Shown in pieces: positions 12,475-25,824 of a stretch of DNA of 64,000 nucleotides. The DNA lies in NCBI RefSeq assembly GCF_047675955.1, contig NC_132910.1, positions 112,699,143 through 112,763,142 on the forward strand. Reading direction: 5' to 3'. This DNA comes from Chlorocebus sabaeus (Eukaryota > Chordata > Mammalia > Primates > Cercopithecidae). Under the pieces are notes generated by a model. It was given only the letters and a program-made list of their open reading frames with translations, was not told the DNA's origin and made no database searches. Each line of letters begins with the position of its first letter. Position 1 is the first letter of the stretch. Made by a program: the position numbers and the translations under genes.

Positions 12475-12960
12475 TTTATCCATTCATTCATCACAGCTTT
12501 CCTGAGCTGCCACCGCAATTCTAGATGCTGAGCTATAACAACGATGTCCTTGCCCTGCCTGAATTTACATTTTAATGGGAAATTCAGAGCAAAAAAAAAC
12601 AAAACAAAAACAGAACACCTAAATAACTAGTAGCATTTTTGGTAAGAATTTTGAAAGAGCATATAGAAGATTATTTTAAATAGGGTAGCCTGTGAAGATA
12701 AGACATTTGAATCCTGAGTGAAGTGAGAAGATGGACCATCTACAGACAGCACACAGGGCCTCAGGTAGGAGTGAGGTGGTTTTAGTACTGATGTAAAGGA
12801 AGATGAGCTGATTCCTATCATGCAGATTGAGCGGATAGGGGGAGTGATAAGAGAGTGATCTAAGATACCGCTTTGGCCAGATCATATGAAACCTTCTAAG
12901 CTGTGATTAACAAAATGAATTTCGTTTTGGGTATTAAAATTTACTTTTGGTGTTTTGAGA
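12475..12960 (-). mobile_element. L2 LINE, antisense
   Basis: CATTCATTCATCACAGC, then CCTTGCCCTGCCTGAATTTAC, TAGGGTAGCCTGTGAAGA, GACATTTGAATCCTGAGTG and GGCCAGATCATATGAAACC follow the antisense L2 consensus in order, with decay. Confidence 0.7.
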
Positions 12961-13057
12961 AGGAGACTTAGATAATCGTATATGTCTTTTATAAATGGTA
13001 TTCATATCCTTGAAATGTTTGCGTGGTTAGAAAAAAACAAGGGTAAGACTGAGTTTA

Positions 13058-13378
13058 GGACGGGCATGGTGGCTCACGCCTGTAATTCTAGCATTTTGGG
13101 AGACTGAGGCGGGCAGATTACCTGAGCTCAGGAGTTCGAGACCAGACTTGGCAATGTGGTGAAACCCTGTCTTTACTACAATACAAATAACTAGCCAGGC
13201 CTAGCGGCGTGCGCCTGTAATCCCAGCTAGTCGGGAGGCTGAGGCAGGAGAATTGTTTGAACCCGGGAGGCAGAGGTTGCAGTGAGCCGAGATCGCGCCA
13301 CTGCGCTCCAGCCTGGGTGACAGAGCGAGTCTCCGTCTCCATAAAAATAAATAAATAAATAAACAAATAAATAAATAC
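13058..13378 (+). mobile_element. AluS-type SINE
   Basis: Full-length from GGACGGGCATGGTGGCTCAC to GAGTCTCCGTCTCC, with a tail of (AAAT)n units. Confidence 0.93.
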
Positions 13379-13980
13379 AAAAACGATTGGGTTTATAAAA
13401 ATTAAAGCCAAACAAAGATTAGTATACATGTGGAACATTTTAGATTTCATCTTTTTCTTTAGTTTCTTTACCTAGATATCCTTCGTTACATGTATTCTGA
13501 TATTTCATTGTTCCAGGTTCCTTAACATACTTACCAACTTTCTATTATAAATTATCTATAATGATACTTTGCCTAGTTTTGAATTACTTTAATGAAGACT
13601 GTACCTACCCAAAAGGCAATTTGTAAAATCAGGTCAATATGTAAATTTATGTCTAATCTATCAAACAAGTATTTATTTATATTAATTCACTGAGTTGAAA
13701 ATAGAGAATCTCACTGACATGATTTTAAGTAGTAATAAGACTTATCCAAACTATCTTTCTTTTTCTGCTATAGTAGTAAAGAGAGGTGTTAGTTTTGTAA
13801 AGTACATAATGTTTTAAATTATCAGGAAAGGGCATATGCACACATTTAATAATAAAAGCAATAGGACTAACCTTGAATAAATCAGTGATTCTACTTTTTA
13901 AAAATTATTCATTGAATGTGTCTTTTTAAAGTGAGAATGAATGGATTAAAACATAATACTTATCTTTTTAAAAATAATTT
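13379..13980. other. Intronic sequence, no feature seen
   Basis: AT-rich spacer without recognisable repeats or coding potential. Confidence 0.5.
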
Positions 13981-14262
13981 CCACTGGGCACGGTGGCTCA
14001 CGCCTGTAATCCCAGCACTTTGGGAGGCAGAGGTGGACGGATCACGAGATGATGGCTGGCTAATGCGGTGAAACCCCATCTCTACTAAAAATACAAAAAA
14101 ATTGGCCAGACATGGTGACGGGCGCCTGTAGTCCCAGCTACTCAGGAGGCTGAGGCAGGAGAATGGCGGGAACCCGGGAGGCGGAGCTTGCAGTGAGCGG
14201 AGATCGCGCCACCGCACTCCAGCCTGGGCGACAGAGCGAGACTCTGTCTCAAAATAATAATA
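13981..14262 (+). mobile_element. AluY SINE with internal deletion
   Basis: Starts CCACTGGGCACGGTGGC. GGAGCTTGCAGTGAGCGGAG and GGCGGGAACCCGGGAGGC are AluY features. The part between GATCACGAGATGATGG and GGCTAATGCGG has lost most of the B-box segment. Flanks share AATAATTTC, a probable target-site duplication. The tail is (AAT)n. Confidence 0.92.
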
Positions 14263-16368
14263 ATAATTTCTAAAATAAAAACTTTTGTGGGAATACTTAA
14301 TTATTTCCTACCCTCATATCTGCTATCTTACGTTGTTAACGTACCCACCAATATTAAGATTTTCATAACTGCTTTTAGATGTTTGAACGGTAAGGTCTCA
14401 TTAATCAGCTCAGTAAGTCTACTCATACTAGAGACAGTTGGAGGTAGACTGTATTAAACATCTTTTCAACACTTTTGAAATGGTATCCCTTTAATAGGTG
14501 CTATCCCTACAGGATGTCAAATTCTAAGCTTTAACTTTTTTTTCATGTCATCCATTCTTTTTTATTTTTTTCTTTTTCTTTTTTTAGCTAGCTTATTAAG
14601 TCCTTTATAAATCAGTCTACATATTTTATGTGCCAACTCTTTTAGCACATTTTAAAGGACACTATCGATGTGACTGTCCCTAAGTGTTGTATTCAAATAT
14701 AGTTTTCATTTCCTTCTGGCACAAAGATATACTTTAAAAATCTTCTTTCTTTAGTCCCTATCAAAAACTATTATACTTCTCTCCCATGAAAATAAAAAGA
14801 AAATAAGAAACACTATTTTTCATTTATTTCTTCAAGTTTATTGCATAAAACCACTTCTTGATTTTCTTCTCTACCTACACTCCAATTAAAATATAGTTTA
14901 ATAAAATATTATTATAATTATATTGGAATTTTGATAAAAAGTGTTTTTTTAAAAACTATTATAGTCTTACAACATAAATTTTATGTATAAAATCCTAGAC
15001 TTTGTTAAAAAAATTCTTAACAAAAGTCAGACAACTCAACTATGGGCAGTCTATCAGATTTTCCCCCAAATAAGACATTCATAGATTTTTTAATTGAGGC
15101 CCATGGAGCATTTTTTGGTATTTAGTTATAGACAGTAAGCCACTTGGAGGGATATTATATGAATTTTCCAAAGTACATTTAGTGTTGTTGTTTTTTTTCT
15201 CTAAAAGCATAAGGTACCTAGATCAATTATACCTGAAAGGCGAAGACGGAATGTCTTGGCCACCCTTACTGTGTTCCTCTGGGGCCCTACGAATTTTTGA
15301 AGTCTTCAGTTCTTGTTTCAATGATATAACTGTAGCAGAAAAAAAACCCTAAACTTATAAAAGTGACAAAAACTACACTATTAGAAAAACTCAAGCCTAT
15401 TGAGTGAGAAAAAAATTAGTAAAAAGAAAAATATCCTTGAATATCCTAAAATACCTTAAAATAGCCATACATGGAGGAAACTTTTTTTTCTATGGACTCA
15501 AATTCTAAAACTCTAAAGAATAGTTTTTCTCAGTTTTTCTTAGAATTCTCAGATTTAATAACAGAGATTCACAAGCCAAAAAAAAAAAAAATCTCATGGA
15601 TTCTAGCACTTACTTTTAAGCTCACAGGACTTGGCCCTTAAACATAAACCTTAGCATGAAATTGTAGGTGCAAAATATGAATGTGATGATTTTGTATCTT
15701 GAAACAGCTAAGGACTCAAGAGGATCATTTCTTAAAATGGCTCCTAATTTCACTTAATCAACTGTTTTAGGAGTTTGTAGTTAGAAATGGAACATTCTAT
15801 TATTCTCAAAATGCAACCCAATATTGATTAGTGCTAAGAACTAATATATAAATTATCCAATTTATTTATTTTTCTCAAAATAAAAAAATGTACTATTGAA
15901 ATTTATTCCAAATTGTTTATGAAAGCCACACTGGTAGTGTACAATTTCCATGAAAATTCTTTATGTATTTTTTTAAGACATATTCAGCAGGAACTCAGAT
16001 TATAAAAGATATTCATGTTTTTAGAAAACAGAAACAGAAAAAAATCACAATAAACCCAAAAATATGTACACATCTTTACTTAAGAAAAAATATTAAAATT
16101 AATAATGATTGGAGAATTAACACCAATATAAATGTGCTTTCTTATTTAATTTGTTCTTTAATATTAAAATCATTGATTCCTCGATCAGTCAACTATGAAG
16201 ACATATCAGTGTAACATGAATGCCAGGCTTTTAAAAAAGCCATTGGTATGTTGTTATAATATTTGAGAAAATAAAACTTAATAATATTACTATTAAGTTT
16301 CAGGTAAATCTACGTATATGTATATTTTTAAATGTGTATTTATGAATTACCTAAATCTTGCCTAACAT
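14263..16368. other. Unique AT-rich intronic sequence
   Basis: 2.1 kb with poly-T and poly-A runs (14540-14590, 15578-15591). No coding frame, RNA gene or recognised repeat. Confidence 0.5.
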
Positions 16369-16513
16369 CATGAATTTATTATTATATACCTATCATATAA
16401 ATGGGCAGTTAGAGACATTATGCTTTAACAAGCCTAATATCATGAATTTATCATTGTACAACTATCATATAAAAGGTCAGTTGGAAGATATTATGCTTTA
16501 ACAAACCCAATAT
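16369..16513 (+). repeat. 72-bp direct tandem duplication
   Basis: Unit 1 is 16369-16440 and unit 2 is 16441-16513. Both begin CATGAATTTAT, share CTATCATATAAA and TTATGCTTTAACAA, and end in CAATAT or TAATAT. I estimate about 80-85 % identity, so the duplication is old. Confidence 0.9.
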
Positions 16514-19500
16514 ATAAAAACACACTTTATACTAAAGTAAATTTGGAAAAATTATCAGTTTGCTAAATAATTTTATTTTATAGATGTTCTTTCACATTAT
16601 AGCTTCTTTGAAATTTTAAAAATGATTTAATTTATATACTATTTCATAAACAATGTTGGACAATACTGTCTTTGCTTAACAATAGACTATATACGCAAGG
16701 CACTTCATATGTTATAGTTGGTGTTTAGTTAAAAGTAACTGAACTTCTATGCTTACCTAGAGACATTATTACCACATTGCAGATGTTCTGTGTTCAAAGA
16801 AAAGTTCCTTGAATGGCCTATTTAAAAAATATCACTATAAAGCAGATGATGAGCCACTTTTTATTTTGGAAAACAATTATGACCAAATTTTGTGAATATG
16901 TGTTCATTTATTTATTTATTTGCTTAGGAAAAAAAATTCAAGAAACAAAATACTGGTTTTATTCTGCTGATGTGAAGACTCTGGGGACTCACAAATAGGT
17001 AAGAATAAAGAGCATAACCTTTGCCACTGATGTTCAAAGCTAAGGAAACTCTACGAATTAGATCAGTAGGGACCTAACTGAGATTGCCTGACAGAAGACC
17101 CTGAACCTTCAAAGTGCAACTAAGCGGAAGAGAGGACAGATTCGCGAGAACGATTTCTTCTGACCAGTATGGGGCTTCTGATTCAGTATGTGGCTAAGCC
17201 TGGAAGCTTCTCTGGGCCCCAGCTTTAAGCAGCAATGTTTTAATCTATGATTTTGACATATGAATTCTGAAGTTAATGTCCAATATGTTTCAATCTGTGG
17301 TAAGTTCTCAGAATCAAAACTTCCAAACTCCCAAATGACTATAAAAGACAGAAATTTTAGGATAGAAGAGTGGAAAAGAGACTTGAGTGCCCTGAAAAAA
17401 AGACACACCTAACTCTCCCACGAAAATTATAAGAAACCAGTTGGAATCAAATCTTCACTGATAACAGGAATAATAACCATACTTTTTTCTTTAGTACTAG
17501 TTATTGGTGGTTAAAGTAAAGAAATTCACCAGTCTCCAGAGGTAGGAACAATGACACCATTGGAATGACCAGAACAAGATTCAGGGCAAGTAGTTTGGTG
17601 AAAAGTTATGTTTTGAAATAGCTAGAGGCTTGCTAAAATTGTTCAGTTGCTCTAATTTGATTGGAAATGAGGTTGGAAAATGGCTGCTTTTTATGCGCTT
17701 AACAGTTGAGTCTTAAACTTTTCTTAAAAAAAAAATAAGTTAGTAGATTTGGTTATAAATGGCATCCCTGCCCAGGCTCTTCAAAAAACCACTCTGCAAG
17801 GATGTACTTCTGTCAGGGTTACTGCTTTTAAGTCTCAAAGACAGATGAAATGGTTCCTCTTTGGTGAGGGGGAAACTGAAGTGAGGGAGGGATTTGCCTC
17901 TGAATAACAAAGGCAAGTATCTGGAAGAAAATTTTATAAATATTTATGATGACCTGGAGTCAAATACAGCAAATATTGCTTATATGATAATGTCTAGATA
18001 AGATTTGTATTTCTTTCTTCATTTATTTATTTTTTGTTCCTGTTGCTGAAATAATTAGAATTACATGGAAAGGACATGACATATTTTTTATTTTACAAAT
18101 TTATAGATATATTTAAATGGAATTTGTTTCCATGCCTGCTGCTTCCAGTAGATGTAGACACAGCAGTAACAAATTTATACGGAGGTTGGTATGCATACTT
18201 ACTATGGAATTAATGAACAAAGCTGTTGCTGTGTGATACACTAGTTATTTTTGAGCTACAGAGATTGTGCCAATGTGTCGTGTAAATGTTTCCACTTGTT
18301 AAAATCTTTAAAGGCCAAAACATGTGCTATGTTACTCAGGCATATTTTTCCCTAGGATTTTAAAGTAATTTTGACATAAATTTAATTAAATCCCCAAATC
18401 CCACTCTAATGTTTTACAGACTGTCATCACAGCTAAATGCGATAGTTATTATTCTGAGTATGGAAAACACACTCTATACAAACTTACATGCTCTTTTATG
18501 TTTCACTAAAAGTGCAATTGATATGGGTCTATCTATATGCCTTTTTCAAGTAAAAGTTAAACAAGAATCAGTTCTTTGGCCTTATACAGGGAATTAACAC
18601 ATACGATTTTATTTTGAAAATATGTAAATGTGAGGATATGCAAAAGACATGGATTTTGATGGGCATAAAAACTCCACCTCAAGGCTACAGCTGTATGGTT
18701 AATATTCTGCCTTTGGGACTAGATAAATGCACAATGACCAGACAGATACAATGCAAATGAGAAGTTCCAGAAGTTTTTCTCCTTATAATATTCACTGTAG
18801 TCAAAATCTGCTATTCACCAGACATGGTTTCCTAAATTTTTTAATGTGTGTATAAACTTCTGTATACATGGGTGCTGATACTATCGCTTACTATCTGAAA
18901 GTCAGGGTCAATGAACAGCATCTCTCCAGGTTTTCAGAGTAAACTGAGTAAGGTTGATGATGAGGACTTTTTAAGGCAGACTGCCTACTTATTAAAACAA
19001 TATGCAGTATCTTTCAAAGCTGCAGGAGGTTAACATGCACGACAAAAGGTGTAATTAATTCTCCACACATTCTTTTTGAGCTCTAACATCTATGCTGTTG
19101 TTTTCTTAAGTACCTCATTTGCTGCTATATATGGTTCTCACGGATCCCTGCTCCATCTTTTAACACCTCATACTTAGTAATAATAAACTGGCAAAAGAAA
19201 AAAATTGGATGTCCATGAATAATGATTGGATATAACATGGCACATATATACTATGGGGAACAAGTTTTATTTACAAAAGGCAGATAGGTTTGTTTTGACA
19301 TAGAATGATTTCAATGTCCCTGAATATCAGGGACCGATGTTAATCTAACCTAAAAGAATGAGAGTCTCCTGCAATGGAAAAAAATATATATCATTGGCCA
19401 TGAATTGATTTATCTCACCACTCACCTCTACCAATTTGGGAAAACTAAGACTGTGTTCTATTTCTATCTTTGCAGAGAACCTTAAGAATAGATCTGCCAC

Positions 19501-21102
19501 CCAATTAGTTCCAATACATGATTATCAGTGAATAACTAAAAAAAAACATATTTGTTCATACATATCTATCCATGATACACATATGAACATATTTTATCTT
19601 TCTAGATATATTACATGAATTACTACCTAAAATCTTTTTGACAAGCGTGTAGCACTTTGGGCATTTATAAAATAATCAATTTATAAAATTAAGATATAAT
19701 ATTATTTATTTCAATTAATTATAATGATGCTCAATTAAATTAATTCAATGTTCAATTATGTTTCTCAATTTTTAAAATAGCACTTTCTTTTATTTTAGGA
19801 AAAAATTTATTAAGAATATAAAGTAAATGCCAATGACCCTGCAAATATCACATTGACTAAGTCAATCTGTATTCCATGATTAGAAGCCTGATGGATTAAA
19901 ACATACACAAAATTAAAATATGCGTAACTTAGAAAAATTAAGTTGAAAATGTTTTAGCTGCCCAAACCTTTATACACTTCGTTTATCTCAAAGCAGTTTC
20001 ATTTGCCAAAGTTTAACTACAGCACAATGGCTAGTCTCAATAATGTTTACTTATAGCTTGCCTAAGGAATTAGTAATAAAGTGATGTAGTATTAGATATG
20101 TTTCAAGGTAACTGTTCATCCATACCATGTTTTGAAGAGTTGTCAATCTCCTTTTTTGTCATAAATAAACAAATTTTGTATAATTTGTCCTATGCCTACT
20201 TTAGTGACTGCACATTGGCCGGAAATGGAAAACTCATTGAAATTCAACAGTACGTCTATATGCTTTCCAAATACCCAGGAAAGGTGTGTCCTTGTTTACC
20301 AGTCTAAGTAGAATCCATTACTAATGGTTTAACTAAGAGGTGCAGATGTAAATTGAATGCCAGCATTAAGAAGTTATCTCAAAAATACGTCATAAAATTT
20401 CCAGGATGTAGAGTTGGCTGGGGAGTTCATTTTGGTCCATACACAAGCTGAGGCCGAAGATCCCCATCAGAAGCTCTCTGGATACTAGAGTCTCTACAAT
20501 AAAGCAGACATAACATAATAATACTGCCCCTATGAGAGATGAAAAATAGGATTTTGGATCCTTTCTTTAATTAGATTTTCTTCCTAGAAAAATAAAACTC
20601 CTGGTTAAAACGAATTCTTCAATTACTCAGTGCATTAATCTAAGCAGCTAACTCTATTTGGAGACAAGAACACCACCATGGAAGTCCATTGTGACTTTAA
20701 ATTTTTGAACAGCAATATCATACTCCCTCAGCACTGCTAGAATTCCTACACTATACCAGCAGTCTTTTCTTCTTCTCTGTTATCTCATATTTTTTTCTCT
20801 CCTAAAATTTCCCAAATCTTCTCTGTTACTTGCAACTGATGCTTCATTTCTTATTTCTTTGAGAAAAATATAAGCAATCTGATGAGAATAACACATATTT
20901 ATACCATAAAATATACTCAGCTACCTGCATCCAGTCTTGTTTTTCTTTTTTTTACTGTTCAATGAAGGAATAAGCCACACTCTCATCTAAAGCTAAATCT
21001 GCCACTTGTGTATTGGGTCTCATCCTCTCTACCACATCCAGAGGCTCTACTCCTGCAATTGCCCTGTTCCTCTTGCTGGATAATTTTTCCTGCTATGCTT
21101 CC
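16514..21102. other. Largely unique intronic sequence
   Basis: 4.6 kb with no Alu. Open frames at 16813-16998, 17109-17408, 18409-18597 and 20098-20307 are short and unrecognised. A weak old L1-like patch (GGATGTCCATGAATAATG, CATATATACTATGG) lies near 19205-19260. The stretch 16990-17300 is less AT-rich than its surroundings. Nothing can be named with confidence. Confidence 0.4.
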
Positions 21103-21214
21103 TTATTCCCACCCACCTCTCCCTCCTGACAATGACACACATATATTGAATACTGAATACCGAACATTGAATATATGTGTGTAGTTATCAGGAGAAAGAG
21201 GTGGATGGGAATAA
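21103..21214. repeat. 112-bp imperfect palindrome (hairpin)
   Basis: Left arm 21103-21151 and right arm 21166-21214 are reverse complements around a 14-base loop. In the 47-base core I count 7 mismatches, and the two outermost pairs also match. Arms include ACCTCT, CTCCTGA and the 13-base ACACACATATATT. Family unknown. It could fold as a long RNA hairpin from either strand. Confidence 0.9.
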
Positions 21215-23534
21215 TTTTTTTAGAATAAAAATGTTCTAATGATCTTGAACATTTCATTAGCTATCTCATTTCCTCAGCTCTTATTTTCTGTTTTACCAAA
21301 AGTTAACCATGGCCTTAAGGTTTCCAAATCAATGCTCATTTCTCAAATCCTCATCATACTTGATTTCAGCAGCAATTAATTCAGCCCAATCTTCCGTTCT
21401 CCTTATGACTTTTTTTTCCTTGCGTTGGTTCTTCTTCTGCAACAGTGGTGGCTATGCATCTGTCTCCTGTGCTTGCTTCTGCTTTTCTTCATGACCTCCG
21501 AAGATTGAAGTGCACCAGAGTTCCATCCTCAACTCTTCATTCTTCTCAATCTGCACTATTTCTTTACTTCCTCCTAACTATACAGTCCCTTGGCATTTTC
21601 TCTTTATTGTCATACTTACAGCTCCTAAATATATGCCTTCCTGATCCAAACTGTATTGATTTCTACACAAATATCCAACTGCACAAATGACACTTTCTTT
21701 TGCTTGTCTAAAAGACTAATCTGAAATCACCATATACCTGGATATATACTCCCTGCATACATTAACAAGGAGATTCCACTGTTTTGCATTTCAGTAAATA
21801 GCTCCCCAATCTTCTGTTTGCTTAGCTAGTTTCTTTAATTACCATGAACTCCATACTCAATCTGTGGCAAATTAGGTCAGATAGTCTGAAAACATTTATC
21901 AGTGGCACTTCCGTCATCTTAAATGAAATTATTATCATCCCTATATCTCTTTTGGACAATCACAAAAAGGCCCAAAACGACCTTCCCTCTTCCAGCTTGC
22001 TTCTTCATACTAACGAATTCTAATATAATCTAAACATAGAAATAATTTATGTCCAGCTTTGGCAAATTTTTTTCCACTTAACCGGACTACAAGGAAAATA
22101 CTTTGTTTATTTTTTCTATAAATCTGCCACAATTCTTAATGTATTATTCTGAACTCAAATATAAATTATGAATTGACTGCCACATTTTGATGTTTTTCCT
22201 GATCTGTCACTTGATAGCGACCAAGTTGTTATCCTCATCCTTTAAATGTTACTTACAGATGTATTTCCACACTTTTGCCTGTGAACTTCAAATCACAGTA
22301 ATTGGAAAAGAAGCTTTGGAAATAAGTATCAGTTGTTTGAATCAACCATGATATCACTTTGTATATTACATCTCTATATAAAATTATTATGGATTTTTGA
22401 AAGTCATTATTGATTTATGTTAGAAATAAGCAAAGTGAAAATTTCCATTCAGTATCTCCACCCTTAACATAAAGTTTTATGCTAGAACTGTCTGTTGAGT
22501 CTTTTCTCTATAAATTGTTCTATACGTGTATAATTGTGAGGAGATTTGGAGCCAAACATCTTATTCAGGGTACATATTCAAATTATAACCTAATTATGGT
22601 TCAATATTGTTTCTACATATTGAAGACCTTATTTCATCTTGGTCTGGAGAGTACATCTATTCAAGAACTTTGGCAATCATTTGTGTGTTCTTTAGCTATG
22701 GTGATGAGCAAAAAGCATTGAAAAAATGTGATTACAATGCATGTTCAGGGGTGTTTTTGGAAAGATTGTACTAACTACTAGAAATTCACATATTGACTAA
22801 AAGCACTCAAATAAACAAGTTCTTAAAGTGATTGTCACATAAAGAAAGACATGACATGTGGAGCTTCTGCTGCAACACATAGCAGTCAATATATGAATGC
22901 TTTATCGCAACCAGAGGGCCGATAAATAATTTCTAGCAAGATGATATGATGTCTTAAACTAAAACAATTAGCATTAAATTAAATTTTTAAAAAATTGATT
23001 TGAAGACGGTTTTTTAAACTTTGCTTAACCTGTATGAAAAGAGCAATATTGTTAATTATTCATGCTTTTTTCATCATTCTGGAAAGGCAGAATTTCCTTT
23101 ATTTAATGTAATTCCATCCAAATACTTTTTTCACATAACTATCTGGATGATAAGATACAAAGCTTTTCACTTCTCCCATTTGGTTTTAAAATTTTTATCA
23201 ATAAGTTTTCCTATACTCTCTGAAATATCTGTGGGTGCTCTTCAGAAAGAATTTCAGAAGTGAAATATAAATCAGACTAATAGAGAATACTTTTCAACTG
23301 TATTTTCTAGAACATTTTATCCTCAATTACATATTCTGAATGTAATCAATGAAAAGTTTTTTTATCACTGTGTTTTTGCACAGAAATATAGAAGAAAAAT
23401 CAATTATATTGAAAAAAATTGTAAAAGACATTCTTTGCTTTTCAATATTTTGTAAGTTACAGAAATACTGCATTCAGCACTTGATAAGAAGATACTGAGA
23501 AAATGAATATGATAAGTTAAATGTCTATGGGAGG
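21215..23534. other. Intronic sequence with unidentified old-repeat-like stretch
   Basis: Around 21500-22030 the C/T-rich plus strand (CTCCTAAATATATGCCTTCC, AAATATCCAACTGCAC) resembles an old interspersed repeat I cannot name. The rest is unique and AT-rich. Short open frames (21309-21494, 21445-21690, 22479-22721, 23021-23263) have no recognisable product. Confidence 0.4.
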
Positions 23535-23889
23535 TGATACGGTTTGATTGTGTCCCCATCCAAATCTCAACTTGAATTGTATCTCCCAGAATTCCCACAT
23601 GTTGTTGGAGGGACCCAGAGGGAAGTAATTGAATCATGGGGGCCAGTCTTTCCTGTGCTATTCTCATGATAGTGAATAAGTCTCGCAAGATCTAATGGGT
23701 TTCTTTGGGTGTTGTGCTTTTTCTTCTTCCTCATTTTTCTCTTGCCACCATCATGTAAGAAGTGCTTTTCACCTCCTGCCATGATTCTGAGGCCTCCACA
23801 TCCATGTGGAACTGTTAAGTCCAATTAACCTCTTTTTCTTCCCAGTCTCGGGTATGTCTTCATCAACAGTGTGAAAATGAGCTAATATG
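23535..23889 (+). mobile_element. THE1-type LTR (5' LTR of a MaLR element)
   Basis: Starts TGATACGGTTTGATTGTG, contains CCCAGAATTCCCACATG, GTAATTGAATCATGGGGG, CTCATGATAGTGAATAAG, GTGGAACTGTTAAGTCC, and ends near GAGCTAATATG. About 355 bp, the usual LTR length for THE1/MST. It is followed directly by the internal region in the same orientation. Confidence 0.9.
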
Positions 23890-25037
23890 GTAAATTCGTA
23901 CCAGTAGAGTAGTGCATGGCTGAAAAGCTACCTGAAAACGTGGAAATGACTTTGAAATTGGGTAACAGGCAGAGGTTGGAACAGTTTGGAGGGTTCAGAA
24001 GAAGACAGGAAAATGTGGGAATGTTTGGCACCTCCTAGAGACTTCTGAATGGCTTTGACAAAAATGCTGATAATGATATGAACAATAAGATCCAGACTGA
24101 GGTGGTCTCAGATGGAGATGAGAAAATTCTTGGGAGTTGGAGCAAAGGTGACTCTTTTTATGTTTTAGCAAAGAGACTGGTGGCACTATGCCCCTGCCCC
24201 AGAGATTTGCGGAACTCTGAACTTGAAAGAGATGATTTAGGGTATCTAGTGGAAAAAATTTCTAAGCAGCAAAGCATTCAAGAGCTGACTTAGGTGCCAT
24301 TAAAAGCATTCCATTTTAAAAAGGAAACAGAGCATAAAAGTTCAGAAAATTTTCAGCCTGACAATGCAGTAGAAAAGTAAAACGCATTTTTGAGGAGAAA
24401 TTCAAGCCAGCTACAGAAATTAGCATAAGTAGCAAGCAGCCTAATGTTAAACTCCATGACCATGGGGAAAATGTCTCTGGGTCATGTCAGAGACCTTCAT
24501 GGCAGCCTCTTCCATCACAGGCCTGTAGGCCCAGGAAGAAAAAGTGGTTTGGTGGGCTGGGTCCAGAGTCACTGTGTTGTGTGCAGCCTACGGACATGGT
24601 GCCTTGTGTTCCAGTCACTCCAGCCATGGCTGAAAGGAGCCAAGATACAGCTTGGACTGTGACTTCAGAGGGTAGAAGCCCCAAGCCCTGGCAGCTTCCA
24701 TGTGGTATTGAGCCTGTGTGTGCACAGAAGTCAAGAATTGAGGTTTGGGAACCTCCGTCTAGATTTCAAAAGATGTGTGGAAACGCCTGGATGCCCAAGC
24801 AAAAGTTTGTTGCAGGAGCGGAGCCCTCATGGAGAACTTCTGCTAGTGCGGTGTGGAAGAAAAATGTGGGGTCAGAGCCCCGACACAGAGTCCCTACTGG
24901 AGCACCACGTAGTGGAGCTGTGAAAAGAGGGCCACTGTCTTCCAGACCCTCGGATAGTAGATCCACTGACAGCTTGCACTGTGCACCTGGGAAAGCCACA
25001 GATACTCAATGCCAGCCATAAAAGCAGCCGGGAGGGA
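23890..25037 (+). mobile_element. THE1-type internal region, 5' part
   Basis: Begins GTAAATTCGTACCAGTAGAG and follows the non-autonomous THE1 internal sequence (GGGTAACAGGCAGAGGTTGG, AGCAAAGAGACTGGTGGC, CATGTCAGAGACCTTC) until AGCAGCCGGGAGGGA, where it stops abruptly. Open frames here (24444-24662, 24581-25021 and shadows) are broken remnants of a retrovirus-like internal region, not a host gene. The remainder of the element appears inverted at 25825-26290. Confidence 0.88.
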
Positions 25038-25824
25038 TTGAAGATTAAAGCATGCATTTAACATAGTTATTGACCAACAGAGGAACACAATAAGAAATTA
25101 TTATTGGGTTTAAGACAAGAACTTTAGTAAATGACACATTTGATTATAATAAATTTTCAGACTTGAGTCTGTGAAGTCATACATATTTTCTTTTGAGTTT
25201 ATATTGGGTTATAGTCTTGTATCTGGTCAAATTAACATAGAAACGAGTTTACAAGATTATAATAGGCTAATTGGTGGTGGTCAATTTCCTGATTTTAGAT
25301 AATTATATTTAAAGAAAAAATAACTGCAGTAAGTTTGGAAATACATTTGTTATTGAGTGACATTTGTAAAACTTTAACTCCTTGTCATCTTTCTTACTGA
25401 TGATTTACTGCAGGTTAATTTTGTTTATCTTTTATGACAAATAGAATATCTATCAGATCTATAACTTAATATTATTTTACCACCCCACTACATTTCCCCC
25501 CCAAAAAAATTTTAGTGATTATGCAGTGGGTTTGTTACTGCATTTAATTTCTGTCAAATTTTCCCCTGTAATGTACATATAAGAATTAACTTTAACATTC
25601 AAATACTTAGTCTTATCTTGTTTTTATACATTTTCATGCTGTTTCTTTTTTCTTAGTTTCAAGATGTGAAATATGTTTGAGCTCACTATTTTATTTTGTG
25701 TTTTTTTATGGAAGTATGGATATTCCACTACTAGTCATGGGCACAATAGTCAAAAGTGACAGAAAAAATCAAGAATATTTCGTCAGTTCAAATAGTTTTT
25801 CCTTCTACTTTGTCTCTCTCATAG
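25038..25824. other. Non-MaLR sequence between the two THE1 halves
   Basis: AT-rich DNA of unknown origin. If the inversion model is right, this is former downstream flank now reversed. No gene is seen. Confidence 0.45.

Noticed and set aside
24444..25088. Cluster of open frames up to 146 codons, GC-richer than surroundings
   Set aside because: They lie inside the THE1-type internal region, in several frames on both strands. They are remnants of a retrotransposon, not a host gene.
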